Shown here: positions 34,391 through 45,342 of the stretch, in pieces
Numbering within the stretch: the first letter of the stretch is position 1
How the letters are laid out: the number at the start of each line of letters is the position of its first letter
Source: Novakomyces olei
Taxonomy: Eukaryota; Ascomycota; Novakomycetes; Novakomycetales; Novakomycetaceae
DNA length: 64,000 nucleotides
Direction: 5' to 3'
Assembly (NCBI GenBank): GCA_016906335.1
Contig: JADEYG010000002.1
Location: 1,420,001-1,484,000 of the forward strand
The notes under the pieces: model-generated
Database searches by the model: none
What the model was told of the DNA's origin: nothing
What the model saw: the letters and a program-made list of their open reading frames with translations, nothing else
Program-made: the position numbers and the translations under genes

Positions 34391-34975
34391 CCTTTCTGCT
34401 TAGTAATTTAGTCATTTTAATTGCAAGTGCAGACTATAATCTTTTACTGCGATTGGAATATTCCGTTTATTGCCAGACTACCGCTGGCTCTATGCCTTGT
34501 ATCATATTGCTTTAGAATTGATGTTTACACCGATAAGTATCTCGAGTGTTATTCGTGAATAAAAGTACCATGATTAGAGGCTCGTTTGATTATAAAAGTA
34601 TATTAATGTGAAATTAAACAAATGAACTTGATTGATATTAAACCTGAGCTTATTGCTGCACATTTTGTGCCGCAAGAATCAGTCCATTAGTATATATGGC
34701 CGCGGCCGAAAGACTATATACAGATTATAGCAGAGGAGAGAATATTAAACACAGATTAAATAGTACCAGGTGAAAAATAAAACATAAACTTGAAATTGAA
34801 AATGAAATGCCAATGAAGAAGAAATGAAATGAAGTATAAATTGATATAAAGAATAAAATGGAATTAATTATTGGAATAAAACAGACTAAAATAAACCCGA
34901 ATGGATAAATAGACTAAATTAAAATAGAGGCATAGGAAAAAATACAAGATACAATGAACTTGAGGGGCAGACAGA
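34391..34975. other. Intergenic between convergent genes
   Basis: About 585 bases, A-rich in the right half (AATGAAATG-type stretches near 34780-34860). No gene or RNA recognised. Confidence 0.45.
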
Positions 34976-36368
34976 TCAAGATATGAACGTAGCCTCGCTA
35001 TACAAAATACCCTCGTCCTGCTCGGGCTCCTGTTCGTCCACTTTAACCGACAGCTTAACCCTAGTTCCATACTGGTAAATGAACGGGTTCGTGCCCGAGA
35101 CGCCCTGTGCAATACTGCGCAGCCAAGCAGGAATCTCGGCCATTACATCGATTCTGTCCAGCCGTTCTAGTTGTGTCTCTGTGCTTGCTACAACCTGCTC
35201 TCCATGCTCGCCGTGGCCTTTCCATTCAAACCGCATCGCTGTTGGCTCTGGCCAGTCTGTATCATCATCGTGTTTAGTGGCCGTTGGTGTAGCTTCATTG
35301 TCAACTGTGGCCGCTACAATCGCATCGTCTTTAGCAATCGCTCCAACGGAGACACGCGTGGATCCATAGCTCGGAGGAGTAGTAAACTCCATCATAACGG
35401 CAGAGAACTTGGGCCCTTGAAAGTTTGCAAATTTCCAAGTTGAAGCTAAATGCTGAGGCTTTCCGTTTTGCAGCGCATGAACCATCATTCCCAGACCCGC
35501 TACATCGAGCGTACTGCCCTTTACTTTAATGGTTCCGTGGCATTTTGCCCGTGGCCAAAATGTGTGCCTCATTGAACCCCAAGGATTGGCTGGATCATGG
35601 CCGTAGCTGGTAACACCATTTGCCCCGACTTTGAAGCCGGGAGCAGCTCTTTCCCATACAACATGCACGATTGTGTCGGGGTTTACATCCACGTCAAATT
35701 GGTATCGCGTCAGATCTTCCGAGAGTACGAGAGAGACACCATCCGCATGGAAATCGCAGCGGTCCTGACCGCCAAACGTGTAGTTTTGTAAGCTCGTAGA
35801 AGTGAAAATGCTGTGCTCCGGATCACGTTTGTCAAAGACTCTGCACGTAAATTGAGCCGTGGTCGTCCATGATCTAGAAACGTTAGCCTGAATAATTCAA
35901 CTGGTCTGCTTGGCACATTAATGGTGAAAAGGAGTCAAAGGCAAACAAGTTCCAAATTCGTAGACCTTTTTATTCAAACTCACCCCACATTAGAATGGAT
36001 GATTTGCGCAAAGCAAACGATTCCACTATCGGTCGTTACGTAAAATGTCTCTGTTTCCACGTGACTCGTATTCGGTGTCTCCCAACGATAGTCGCTCCGG
36101 CTCAAATCCGAATAAACGCGATCCTCAATAGTGTCCCTCACCGGAACCAAAGCTTCGGATCCATAGATCGGTTCCGCCGTGCCCGTCAAGTAGGAAAAAC
36201 TAGATCTGTCAGTTTCTCATACACAACAGATTAGGCGACGCTGTGAGCGTGTGCACTCCAGTCTGAGCGGCAAAATTTTTATTTGCATATTGCAATTGCT
36301 AAAGACCGAGGTAATGGTGCACACAGCACGCATCTTTATGCTTACTTTGAGTGCAACCACGCCTTCAT
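34976..36368 (-). CDS. SVF1: Survival factor Svf1 (lipocalin-like, ceramide/oxidative stress)
   Basis: Fungal Svf1 protects against oxidative stress and affects sphingolipid synthesis; it has a double lipocalin fold and an N-terminal membrane-binding helix. Exons 36368-36346, 36199-35984 and 35873-34976 give 378 aa. Exon 1 codes MKAWLHS plus two bases; exon 2 continues FSYLTGTAEPIYG, the family N-terminus. Other signatures are ETETFYVTTDSGIVCFAQIIHSNVG, TTTAQFTCRVFD, HTFWPRAKCHGTIKV, and FANFQGPKFSAVMMEFTTPPSYGST. Both AGs at 36206 and 36200 keep frame. I prefer 36200 because a CTGAC branch site lies 8 nt before it; the other would add two residues. A PEPT-like acidic insert at about 285 is variable. 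Confidence 0.9.
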
Positions 36369-36686
36369 ATCTCGAGCGCGCTGGTTTAAGGATGAAATTA
36401 TTTTCAGTCGGTTACAGTACTGTACACAGTGGCCATATTACGTACGTAAAACAATAATATGAATAATATGAATAATATGAATAATATGAATAATATGAAT
36501 AATATGAATAATATGAATAATATGAATAATATGAATAATATGAATAATATAATTAAATTTAATTAATTAAATGCAAATATTATTATTATTATTACAATTA
36601 TACGGCCAAAATATATTCGAGTATCAATCTAGCCATCTGATTCTTTTAATCCAACCGAATTACCTATTCTACAACCCATTAAATCA
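36369..36686. repeat. 9-bp AATATGAAT minisatellite upstream of SVF1
   Basis: Ten perfect AATAATATG units at about 36459-36549, then AATTAAT-rich sequence, in the gap between SVF1 and ENP2, both minus strand. It lies about 90-180 bp upstream of the SVF1 start. Confidence 0.93.
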
Positions 36687-38615
36687 TTACAAATTTCTAA
36701 AATAATTGCGACTCGCTGTGCGACGATCACGGCGGCGATCGGCTCCCTCGGGCTGAGATTTGTCAGACTCTGCCTTTTTCTTTTTATCCTGAACGGTAAA
36801 AGACATTTCTCTCCCGCCTTCTTTTGTCTCACGAATACCGGCACCTAACCCTTTTGTTGGCACTGCGGCCGCCTTCTGCCGTGACTGTAAGACCGATCCT
36901 AGAGACTCTTGTTTCCTGTCACGGACTGTCACATCTTCATCGACAACACGCATCCGTGGTGCCTCTCGCTTTGCGAGCTTTTGTTTCTCTATTGGCTCTT
37001 CAGCTTCCTCCTCTTCTTCTTCGTCCGATTCTTCGTCATCTTCATCATCTATTTGCATCGAGTCTTGACCAGAGTTTGCTCTTCGGGCGGAACGGGTCGG
37101 GTTCAATTGCTGATACTCTACAGTCCGTTCATCAATAGCAAAATCAGGATCTTGGAAAACGGTTCCGAACCGTTCGTCCACACCGTTCTTGTTTTCATTA
37201 TTATTGTTATTCGCCTGTAATCGATCAGCCAGAGAAGCATTGACTTTAGGCCTTGCAGCAGCTCGGATCTTGGACTCGCGCTGTTTTGCCAATTTCTCAG
37301 CAAGCGTACGCTCTCTCCATTCCTGGTGGGAATAAGGATTAGCAATAAGTTTAGCCCGCTCGTACAGCCGAGTATCCAAAAAGTATCCGTGCATATAGGG
37401 CCGTACAACATTGCTCCCTACCAGACTCGCCAGCCCAAGCGAGTCCAGTTCCTTTCGCGATACAAACTTGTAGTTATCGTACACTACGGGCACAGGGTTT
37501 TCCTCCATTTCTTCTGTCAGGGATTCCAGGAAAGAGCACCACCTCGGTGCTGGACCCAGTTGCGGTATAAAGTAGGCGTGCATAAAGGATCCTTCATTTG
37601 CAGTCATTATTAGGCCTGAATGTGGAATGACAGCCACATCGTTCACGTCAACCACTGGCTCCACTGCGGCAAAAGGAGTCGCGTTCACAGAATCCCATAT
37701 TTTTATTATTTTTTTATCCGCAGAAAGGATCTTGTTCCCGTCCAGCCAGGCCAAGGTTTTCACGGGCTCGCCATAGCCCTGGTCCTTGGTCAACAATGGC
37801 CGTGGAGACCGAATATCGTACATGACAGTGTACCCGGCCGCCGTTCCCGCAGCCAGCAGTAGTCCGTCGTGGGCAAAGGATACAGCAGTCACTCCTCCCG
37901 CTGTAGAGCTATTATAACTATTATTGCTATACATGTTGGTATTAGCCTCCCCCACTACGTCGAGCAGCCCTACACGACTCCGTGTACGCGGGTCCCAAAA
38001 CTCCATGGACCCGCTTTCGTTGCCAAACCCTAGCAGCTGGTGGGCAGGGTTAATATCGAGGGCATTAGTGCCACCGCCAGCGGTTTCCAGAGTCAACGGG
38101 TTCAGGAACCGGCCTTGTTCAAGATTGAGGCGAAAAACAGAATCGCCTGCGCCAGCGACGAAGCAGTCGCACGAGGCATAGTGGTACCGCAAGTCCCGGC
38201 CATAAGTGGGAATGCGTGTAGAGTAGTAGACGCCGCCTTGAGTGTGGAACTCGAGGCTGCGATCGGCCTGCAGATGCACACTCTTGGTCCAATCGTCCGA
38301 GAGGATCTCAAAGTTTACGTTTTCTGCGTTCGTGTGCCGATCAAATTTAAGAGACATTTCGTTGAAATCAAAGACGCGGATATGGGGCTTGTAGACGCCT
38401 GTGGCCATTGCATACTCACCGTCACGAGTAACCTTTATACGATTACTGGCCTCTGGGAACTCGTACTCTTGAAGCAGCTGGATCCGGTCTGGCTGGCCTC
38501 GATCGCGGCCGCGTTTGCGCCGCTGGCTGGTCCAGTCGGGCAGGCTGCGAGTTGTGCCCTCCCCCGCCACCGTGTACACCTTGACATCGTTGGCATTTTG
38601 AACCTTGAGCACCAT
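36687..38615 (-). CDS. ENP2: Nucleolar protein Enp2 / NOL10, 40S biogenesis WD protein
   Basis: SSU-processome WD40 protein needed for 18S rRNA production. Single exon, 642 aa from ATG 38615; the frame extends a few codons upstream but has no other ATG. The N-terminal half is a WD propeller typical of NOL10: VKVYTV, SLPDWTSQRRKRG, RIKVTRDGEYAMATGVYKPHIRVFD, EILSDDWTKSVHLQADRSLEFH, YHYASCDCFVAGAGDSVFRLNLEQGRFLNPL. Residues about 470-520 carry the NUC153 motif DERFGTVFQDPDFAIDERTVEY. The rest is an acidic then basic coiled tail. Asn-rich codon runs occur near 37195-37210. Confidence 0.94.
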   Translation of the reverse strand: MVLKVQNANDVKVYTVAGEGTTRSLPDWTSQRRKRGRDRGQPDRIQLLQEYEFPEASNRIKVTRDGEYAMATGVYKPHIRVFDFNEMSLKFDRHTNAENVNFEILSDDWTKSVHLQADRSLEFHTQGGVYYSTRIPTYGRDLRYHYASCDCFVAGAGDSVFRLNLEQGRFLNPLTLETAGGGTNALDINPAHQLLGFGNESGSMEFWDPRTRSRVGLLDVVGEANTNMYSNNSYNSSTAGGVTAVSFAHDGLLLAAGTAAGYTVMYDIRSPRPLLTKDQGYGEPVKTLAWLDGNKILSADKKIIKIWDSVNATPFAAVEPVVDVNDVAVIPHSGLIMTANEGSFMHAYFIPQLGPAPRWCSFLESLTEEMEENPVPVVYDNYKFVSRKELDSLGLASLVGSNVVRPYMHGYFLDTRLYERAKLIANPYSHQEWRERTLAEKLAKQRESKIRAAARPKVNASLADRLQANNNNNENKNGVDERFGTVFQDPDFAIDERTVEYQQLNPTRSARRANSGQDSMQIDDEDDEESDEEEEEEAEEPIEKQKLAKREAPRMRVVDEDVTVRDRKQESLGSVLQSRQKAAAVPTKGLGAGIRETKEGGREMSFTVQDKKKKAESDKSQPEGADRRRDRRTASRNYFRNL

Positions 38616-39140
38616 GCTAGAAAACTGCAAGAATGATTTTTTTATTAATTCTTTCTTATCGCCTTCATTATAGCTTTTTTGCTTTAGTGTTTTTTGAGAT
38701 TGGTTTTAGTTTTTTCTAGTTTTTTACTTGCCTTTTATCCCCAGTCTTATTTCTAGTATTTATTTTTTATTCCTAGTTTTATTCCTAGTTTAATTCCCAT
38801 ATGTAGTGCTTTCTTTATCAGTATTAATTCCTTTTTATTCCTAGTGTTTTATATTATTTTCATTTTCAAATTCATTTCTATTTAACTCCTAGTTTTATTC
38901 CTAGTTTTATTCCTAGTTTTATTCCTAATTTATTCCTAGGTTTATTTATCCCTCGCCTATCCTACGATTTCTTTTAATTCTTATCATTCAACTTTTCTAG
39001 TACACTGTTTCTTTTTATTTTTACTATTCAATTTATTAGTACACTATTCTTGCCACATCTCTTGCCAACGTATAAACGGTGAACGGCGGTACAAGCGAGC
39101 GAGGCAATGTACGCAATGCCGACGTGAGCGCACTCGGCTT
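38616..39140. repeat. Loose TTCCTAGTTTTA repeats between divergent ENP2 and PAN2
   Basis: Bases about 38735-38945 contain many imperfect copies of TTATTCCTAGTTT on a T-rich background. The remaining sequence up to the PAN2 start is AT-rich. This is the shared upstream region of two divergent genes. Confidence 0.75.
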
Positions 39141-42100
39141 ATGGATCAGTGGCAGGAGGCAAGTCAATAAATAATAATAGATCAAAAACAAAACACAAAA
39201 CAAGAGATCAAAATTAAAAAGACAAAAGACAAAAGATCTATAGATCTATAGGTCAAAAGACAAGAGACAATAGATCAAAATAAATCAATTCTATCTAATC
39301 AAATTCTGACAAGACAGGTATCGCGAGCGCAGCTGAGAGCGGCGCCGTCGAGTTTTGCAATCGACCGCGACTGTGAGCTCGTGTGGACGGGACTGGCAGA
39401 TGTATGACCCTTTGACACTGTTATAATTGCACTGTAACTGCACTGTAACTGCACTGTAATTACACTGTGATTACTCTGTTCAACTGCACTGTAATTGCAC
39501 TGTAATTACACTGTAATTGCACTGTTTCATTGCACTCTATAATTGCACTGTTCAATTGCACTGTGTAATTGACTGTGTAATAACACTGTAATTCACTGTA
39601 ATTGCTCTGTGATTGCACAGTGATTGCACTAGTTGCACTAAATTGCACAGTAATTCACTGTAATTACACTTTTGCAACAGTCAATTACACAGTAATTACA
39701 CAGTCAATTACACAGTCAATTACACAGTCAATTACACAGTCAATTACAACTACTTTCAGGCTAACTGTGCAGGGAACGGTTACCTCGTACGAGAGCCCCT
39801 CGCTGCAGCGGTACACGTCCTTCCGGCCGGGCGTGTCTGCAGTGTCGGCAGTTGCGCCAGTTGAGCGTGGAGTGCTGTCCCTCAACAGCGAAGGCATTGC
39901 CGTGCACAGCCGCCGAGGCCTACTGTGCGGCTCTACTGCTCTGCCAGGGCAGCAGTGCATGCACGCTGCCGGCCGCACGTCAGCGACACTCCTTGTCGGC
40001 GGAGTCGGGACACCGCTCAAGAGCATAGACGTCCATTCTCTGCGTATAACTGCCGCCAGCTCTGCCGCCCGCAATTACTGTATGCTGCAGACGCCTGGCC
40101 GCTACGTGTGCGCAGGAACTGCCACTGGCGGAGTGGACCTCTGTGATCCTGCCACACTCAAAGTTGTACACTCTGTGGCAGCGCACAGCGGCTGCCTTGC
40201 CGATATAGACGCACGGGGCCCGTCCCTGTTTACTTGTGGGTACACTCTACGCTCTGGTGGGTACGTCCTCGACCCGCTGCTCAAGATGTTTGACCTGCGC
40301 ATGCTCGGGCAGATGGTGCCTTTTACGTTTCCCGCTGGACCCGCTGCCGTACAGATCCACCCGAGGCTGCCGTCCCACGTGTACGTCGGGTCGCAGCTGG
40401 GCCAGTTTAACCTTATAGACACAGCCGAGCCGAGTCGGATAGTGCACTTTCAGACTCTGCTCGATACCCGTCTCTCTGGCTGCCGAGTCTCCTTCTCGGG
40501 AGACAGCCTCGTCCTGACTGACTCGGCGGACCAGCTCCGGCTCTGGTCCGCCTGGGCTGGTGGACTAGATAGTAGAGTGAATAGTGGGGTAGACAGTAGA
40601 ATAAATAGTAGACTAAATAGTGGACTAGACAGTAGACTAGACAGTGGACTAGTGGCTCCCTTGAGCGAGCTGCGCCGGCCACTGGAGCTGCCAGACACGC
40701 CTGCTCAGAGCAGCAGCAGCATAAAAAGGATAAGGCTGCAGGACAACTTCAACCTCGTCGGCCTGCCTTTTTACGAAAAGGCTCTCCTGTCAGGGCTCTG
40801 GCCAAGTGCTGGCTTTGACGTGGGCCTGCCAGCGGCCGGTGTGGATGACGATCTCTTACTCGCAGCCCACCGTGTCCCGGACAGAGACGGCCTGCTTGTA
40901 GCGCCAAACGTGCACGAGCTCAAGCTGCACTATCCCACCGAGTCCAGGCTGGCCAGACTGGCGAGTCTGGGCCGGCCGGGAGCTCAGCCGGCTCAATTGG
41001 CACAGCTGTTCCGCAGCGAAAAGGCGGCTGCTGATCAGGAGGGAGCAAGAGGCCCAAGAGCCTACTTTGAAGACTTACAGGATACTGAGCCTGGGCCCAC
41101 ATCAGTCCCACTGTACTGCCAGCAGCTGGAAATAAAGTACAGCCGTTTCGGAGTCGAGGATTTCGACTTTGAGTACTTTAACAAGACTCCTTTTGCCGGG
41201 CTGGAAAGCGATATTGACCATACAAACTGCAATGCTCCATTGCAGCTTTTATACTTTTCTCCTGCTTTTTGCAACGCTGCTATAGGGCACTCCCTCTCCA
41301 GCTGCTGGTGGTCGCCCTGCCTCCTGTGTGAACTGGGGTTCCTCTTCCAGATGCTTCGTGATGCACGTGGACACAATTGCCAGGCCACAAACTTTTTGAA
41401 CGCTCTTGCCTCTTTTCCTGAAGCTGCCTCGCTCGGACTCGTTCTGCCCTCGGATGGAGCTCGAGACGTAAAGGCCACTATTTCACAACAGCAGCAGCTG
41501 GTTCAAAATTTTATGAGGTTTGTGTTGCAGCACATCGAGTCGGAAGAACCACAATTAAAAGGCAGTGGTATATATGAAACTGCTCTCTGTTTAGTGTGCC
41601 AGTGCAATGCTTGCGGGTACACGACTTCACAGCCTCTGCACTCTGCCACAGTGGAACTGACTCCGCCAGATTTGCTTCTGACAGAGGTCAAAAGCGTCGC
41701 TGAAGGTGAAGCCAGCTTTGCAGCAATGGTAAACAAGACACTGGAGGGCTTTCGGCAGGAATCGACAGTGTGTAAAATGTGCAGGTCTTTAAAGCCTGCT
41801 TCTGTCCGGCAAAGGGTCGATAGGCTGCCACAGCTGATGTATTTAAATGTAAACAGCTCAGGTCCCTCAGGATGGAGGCTCTGGAGGACTCTTGGGTTCC
41901 CGGCCAAGCGGCTGGCAATTGGAATACTGGACGGCAAGTGCTTCGTGTCCGCTACCGATCCGGAACGGCACTTGCCGGGCTCGGTAGCGTACCATCTACG
42001 AGGCATTGTGTGCAAGATCCGACCAGCCTCGTCCCGCCGTACGCACTATATAACATTTGTCAATGTTCCTGCCACCTACAACTCTGATTCTGACCCTTCT

Positions 42101-43027
42101 TTTGCCGGTGGATGGTACATTTTCAACGATTTCCTGGTCAAACCTGTGCCAGAGGCGCAAGTGTTTGCCTTCCCGGGCGCTTGGAAGGTACCGGTCTGCT
42201 TTCTGTACGAGCAAGCAGGAGCAGAAAGGCCACAGCGGCATTTTGATGCGGATATAGCAATGCTGTACAAGGAGTTTAACGTCTCACAACACCCGGACCC
42301 TTCACTAGTGAGGCATAGAACTCTGGATCCACGCATGGAACAGCCAGGGCCGGATACTCTTATTGCTATTGACGCCGAATTTGTGGCTCTACGGCTCGAG
42401 GAGTCAGAGGTTAATAGCGACAGTGTTAAAACGACAATCAGACCCAGTCGGCTATCACTGGCTCGCGTCTCTGTGCTGAGGGATACGGGTGAGCCTTTTA
42501 TCGACGATTACGTGGTAACCACAACGGACCGTATTGTCGATTATTTGACGGAATTTTCCGGTATTTATGAGGGCGATCTGGACCCGGCCCGGTCCCGGCA
42601 CACCCTTGTGCCACTCAAAATTGCGTATAAAAAGCTGCGGTTGCTGGCCAGCCTCGGATGCAAGTTTATCGGCCATGGATTAGCCAAGGATTTTAGAATA
42701 ATCAACCTGATCGTGGGGCCAGAACAGATTATTGATACGGTAGAGCTGTTTTACTTGCGAAGCCGGCAGCGTAAACTGTCGCTCCGGTTCCTTGCATGGT
42801 ACCTCCTCGACGAGGATATCCAGCAAGTCACACACGATTCTATTGAGGACGCGAGAACGGCTCTTTTGCTGTATAAAAAGTACCTCGAATTGGAACGTTT
42901 GGGGACGCTGGAACAGACATTGCAAGCTCTGTATCGCGACGGACGACCCTACAATTACCGGCCGCCGGGTGGAGGAGCACGCCGGCCTGATACAGTGCCG
43001 TCCGCTCCGGGCACGCCCGTCCGTTGA
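39141..43027 (+). CDS. PAN2: Pan2, catalytic subunit of the PAN2-PAN3 deadenylase
   Basis: Poly(A)-specific 3' exonuclease that trims mRNA tails in the cytoplasm with Pan3. Exons 39141-39158, 39318-39401 and 39773-43027 give about 1118 aa. Exon 1 codes MDQWQE and ends at a GC donor (GAG|GCAAGT). Exon 2 adds VSRAQLRAAPSSFAID...CELVWTGLAD and exon 3 continues GTVTSYESPSLQRYTSF, all typical of the Pan2 N-terminal WD domain (to about residue 340). A catalytically dead ubiquitin-hydrolase-like domain follows (LLYFSPAFCNAAIGHS...WWSPCLLCELGFLFQML). The DEDD exonuclease domain shows IDAEFV, GHGLAKDF and HDSIEDARTAL. The linker after the WD domain (40560-40655) is a degenerate 12-bp repeat coding alternating Asn/Asp-Ser-Arg/Gly-Leu. 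Intron 2 holds another repeat. Confidence 0.94.
39420..39748. repeat. CACTGTAATTG / CAGTCAATTACA repeats within PAN2 intron 2
   Basis: Imperfect copies of GCACTGTAATT at 39425-39640, then five perfect copies of CAGTCAATTACA at 39680-39748. The second unit is close to the reverse complement of the first with changes, so the array may be partly palindromic. Confidence 0.85.
40560..40655 (+). repeat. In-frame 12-bp repeat inside PAN2
   Basis: Degenerate units of AGTAGACTAAAT / AGTGGACTAGAC type coding the tetrapeptide (N/D)S(R/G)(L/I/V) about seven times. It lies in the linker between the WD and ubiquitin-hydrolase-like domains, where Pan3 binds in yeast. Confidence 0.85.
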
Positions 43028-43749
43028 CGTAAAGCAGCATACTCGAATTTATGAATCTAAAAGAATATGAATCTAAAAGATATGAATGTAAAAGAGTATG
43101 AATGTAAAGAGTATAAATGTAAAAGAGTATGAATGTAAAGAGTATGAAAGAGTGTGAATGTAAAAGAGTATGAATGTAAAAGAGTATGAATGTAAAAGAG
43201 TATGAATGTAAAAGAGTATGAATGTAAAAGATAAGAATGTAAAGAGTATGAAACTAAAAGAGTATGAATCTAAAAGATATGAATCTAAAAGAATTTGAAA
43301 TTAAAAGATATGAATGTAAAGAGTATAAATGTAAAAGAGTATGAATCCAAAAGATATGAATCTAAAAGAATTTGAAACTAAAAGATATGAATGTGAAGAG
43401 TATAAATGTAAAAGAGTATAAATGTAAAGAGTATGAATGTAAAGAGTATGAATGTAAAGAGTATGAATGTAAAGAGTATGAATGTAAAGAGTATGAATGT
43501 AAAGAGTATGAATGTAAAGAGTATAAATGTAAAAGAGTATAAATGTAAAGAGTATAAATGTAACGAGTATAAATGTAAAGAGTATGAATGTAAAGAGTAT
43601 GAATGTAAAGAGTATGAACGTAAAAGAGTATGAATGAATATAGTCCGTACATGATTGCCAAAGTATACATATATACACATAAACTTGTGAGAGTACAGGC
43701 ACAGTTTTACAAGTGGACTCAATTGTAATTTAAAAAAAGGGTAAAAATA
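43028..43749. repeat. 15-bp minisatellite between convergent PAN2 and TCO89
   Basis: From about 43055 to 43635 runs a mixed array of GAGTATGAATGTAAA and variants (AAAAGA insertions, GAATCTAAAAGATAT units), about 36 copies. The central block at 43433-43520 is perfect, the edges diverge, as expected when slippage acts in the middle. It lies in the 3' ends of both genes. Confidence 0.93.
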
Positions 43750-45342
43750 TCACTCTTCAGCAGCCTCGTCCCATAACCTGGCCAAAGCCTTGTCAATATC
43801 ACCAGACATGCGTTCACGTACCTCCATATAAGGCGGAACAGTCGGAGGAGTGGCGCGCGTTGTGCGAGGGGAAGTGTGCCGCGGAAGAGCACGAGAATAG
43901 CTAGACGAAATATCGGCAAACCGGCTTCCGTAGCCCGATCCAGATTTCCCCGATCCCGCTTCGCCAGCGGCTCCGGCCGATTTCAAAGAGACAGATCCAT
44001 CTGCAGCACTGGCATTGACCGTTCGATTAAGTGCCTCCATTAGGGGATTACGGAACCGTAACAAGTTGTTGTATTCCTTTGTTACCCGCTCAGATTCCTG
44101 GCGAAAACGAGGGTGTTGCTGGAACTTTGCGGCACCTTCTCCTCCTGATCCAGTCCCGTTATTGTACATCAGACCGCTGCTGCTATCATCATCAGCAATA
44201 CTGGAAGCACGTTGCAATAACAGCTTCTGCTGTGTTCGGGACACAGTCCCCGTGGCAATTCTGTCAACAGGAGCAGCAGCGTTACTTGACGGCCTCTGAG
44301 GAACGAATTGAGGGGGCTCAAACGGTCCAGAGGATATAGGCGACCTCGCTCCATCTGCGAGCGAAGCACTCGTGAAACGAGAAGTTATTTGCGGTACACT
44401 CGAAGATTGAGACCCGGCTATTGAGGCCGGTGTCTGTGCCGCGTTATAGTCTGGTCGGGCCAGCTCGTTGGCCAATACTGTATCTGTAAGTAGAGCTGGT
44501 TTTGCCGTATCTTTGTAGGGATTGGTGGAGCTATTTGGAGGGGTTTGCTGTCCATAACCGCTAATGCCAATGGCAGCCGGACCTGTAGTACTGTCACCGT
44601 CGCCCTCGCTTGTAGTCCCACTGACTCCAACTCCTCTGCCTATACCCCCACCAGTACCCCCACCTGTGCCCCCACCTGTGCCCCCACCAGTACCCCCACC
44701 AGTACCCCCACCAGTACCCCCACCAGTACCCCCACCTGTACCCCCACCTACTCCTCTACCTAAATCCCCACTGATACCCCCACTTGCAGGTCCATCCTCG
44801 TGCTTATTCCCACTATCATTCGCAGCATTATTCGCGTCCGTTTCCCCTTCACCCTCTTCGTCTGCTTGTTCATCCTCCTCGTTTGCCGCATCATCACCAG
44901 TCATAAATGTTATTTTGGCCTTGGACGGCCGATGCTCGAGCGGCCGACTAGAGCCAGAATGGTCATGGCGCCGTACAGACACTTGGCTGTTTATACGGTG
45001 AAAGCTTCCTCGGCGTGTAGCTTTGCGCATACTACCCAGATCTGCCGAAGATCGTGCACGGTGAGCGAGAGCGTGGCCCGAAGGTGTCCTCTGCAAGGAG
45101 CCACGGGGCAGTTTAGAGGTAGAGGCATGCGAATTCTCAGGCGGCTCTTCTTCTCCGGCTGCCACCGTCAACGGGCCCAGGCCTTTAGGCAGTTTGCTCA
45201 ATCGGCCGTGCGAGGGAACGCGAGCATGAAGGCCGTGTCGAGCAGGATTAACGACAACATGCCGCTTTGCCGACCGATGGCCTTCTTCGTCGGACGTATA
45301 GCTTTTAGACCGAGGCAGCGACGGCCGACGGTCGGTTACCAT
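43750..45342 (-). CDS. TCO89: TORC1 subunit Tco89 family protein
   Basis: Single exon, 530 aa. Tco89 is a fungus-specific TORC1 component at the vacuole. The assignment rests on three landmarks in order: the basic N-terminus with RHGLHARVPSHGRLSKLPKG (about 35-55) and SKAKITFMTGDD (about 140-150), the TQQKLLLQRASS box (about 375-386), and the tail with ERVTKEYNNLLRFRNPLMEALNR (about 420-442). Most of the protein is predicted disordered and Ser-rich. Residues about 195-225 are a perfect run of GGGT tetrapeptides, coded by a 12-bp repeat (44640-44760), which is an unusual insertion for the family. Convergent to PAN2. The family call is from remembered patterns, so moderate. Confidence 0.72.
   Translation of the reverse strand: MVTDRRPSLPRSKSYTSDEEGHRSAKRHVVVNPARHGLHARVPSHGRLSKLPKGLGPLTVAAGEEEPPENSHASTSKLPRGSLQRTPSGHALAHRARSSADLGSMRKATRRGSFHRINSQVSVRRHDHSGSSRPLEHRPSKAKITFMTGDDAANEEDEQADEEGEGETDANNAANDSGNKHEDGPASGGISGDLGRGVGGGTGGGTGGGTGGGTGGGTGGGTGGGTGGGTGGGIGRGVGVSGTTSEGDGDSTTGPAAIGISGYGQQTPPNSSTNPYKDTAKPALLTDTVLANELARPDYNAAQTPASIAGSQSSSVPQITSRFTSASLADGARSPISSGPFEPPQFVPQRPSSNAAAPVDRIATGTVSRTQQKLLLQRASSIADDDSSSGLMYNNGTGSGGEGAAKFQQHPRFRQESERVTKEYNNLLRFRNPLMEALNRTVNASAADGSVSLKSAGAAGEAGSGKSGSGYGSRFADISSSYSRALPRHTSPRTTRATPPTVPPYMEVRERMSGDIDKALARLWDEAAEE
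44640..44760 (-). repeat. In-frame 12-bp repeat coding (GGGT)n in TCO89
   Basis: About nine units of GGTGGGGGTACT (plus strand AGTACCCCCACC), coding GGGT repeats flanked by GRGVG on both sides. G-rich on the coding strand, so it could form G-quadruplex structures. Confidence 0.9.
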
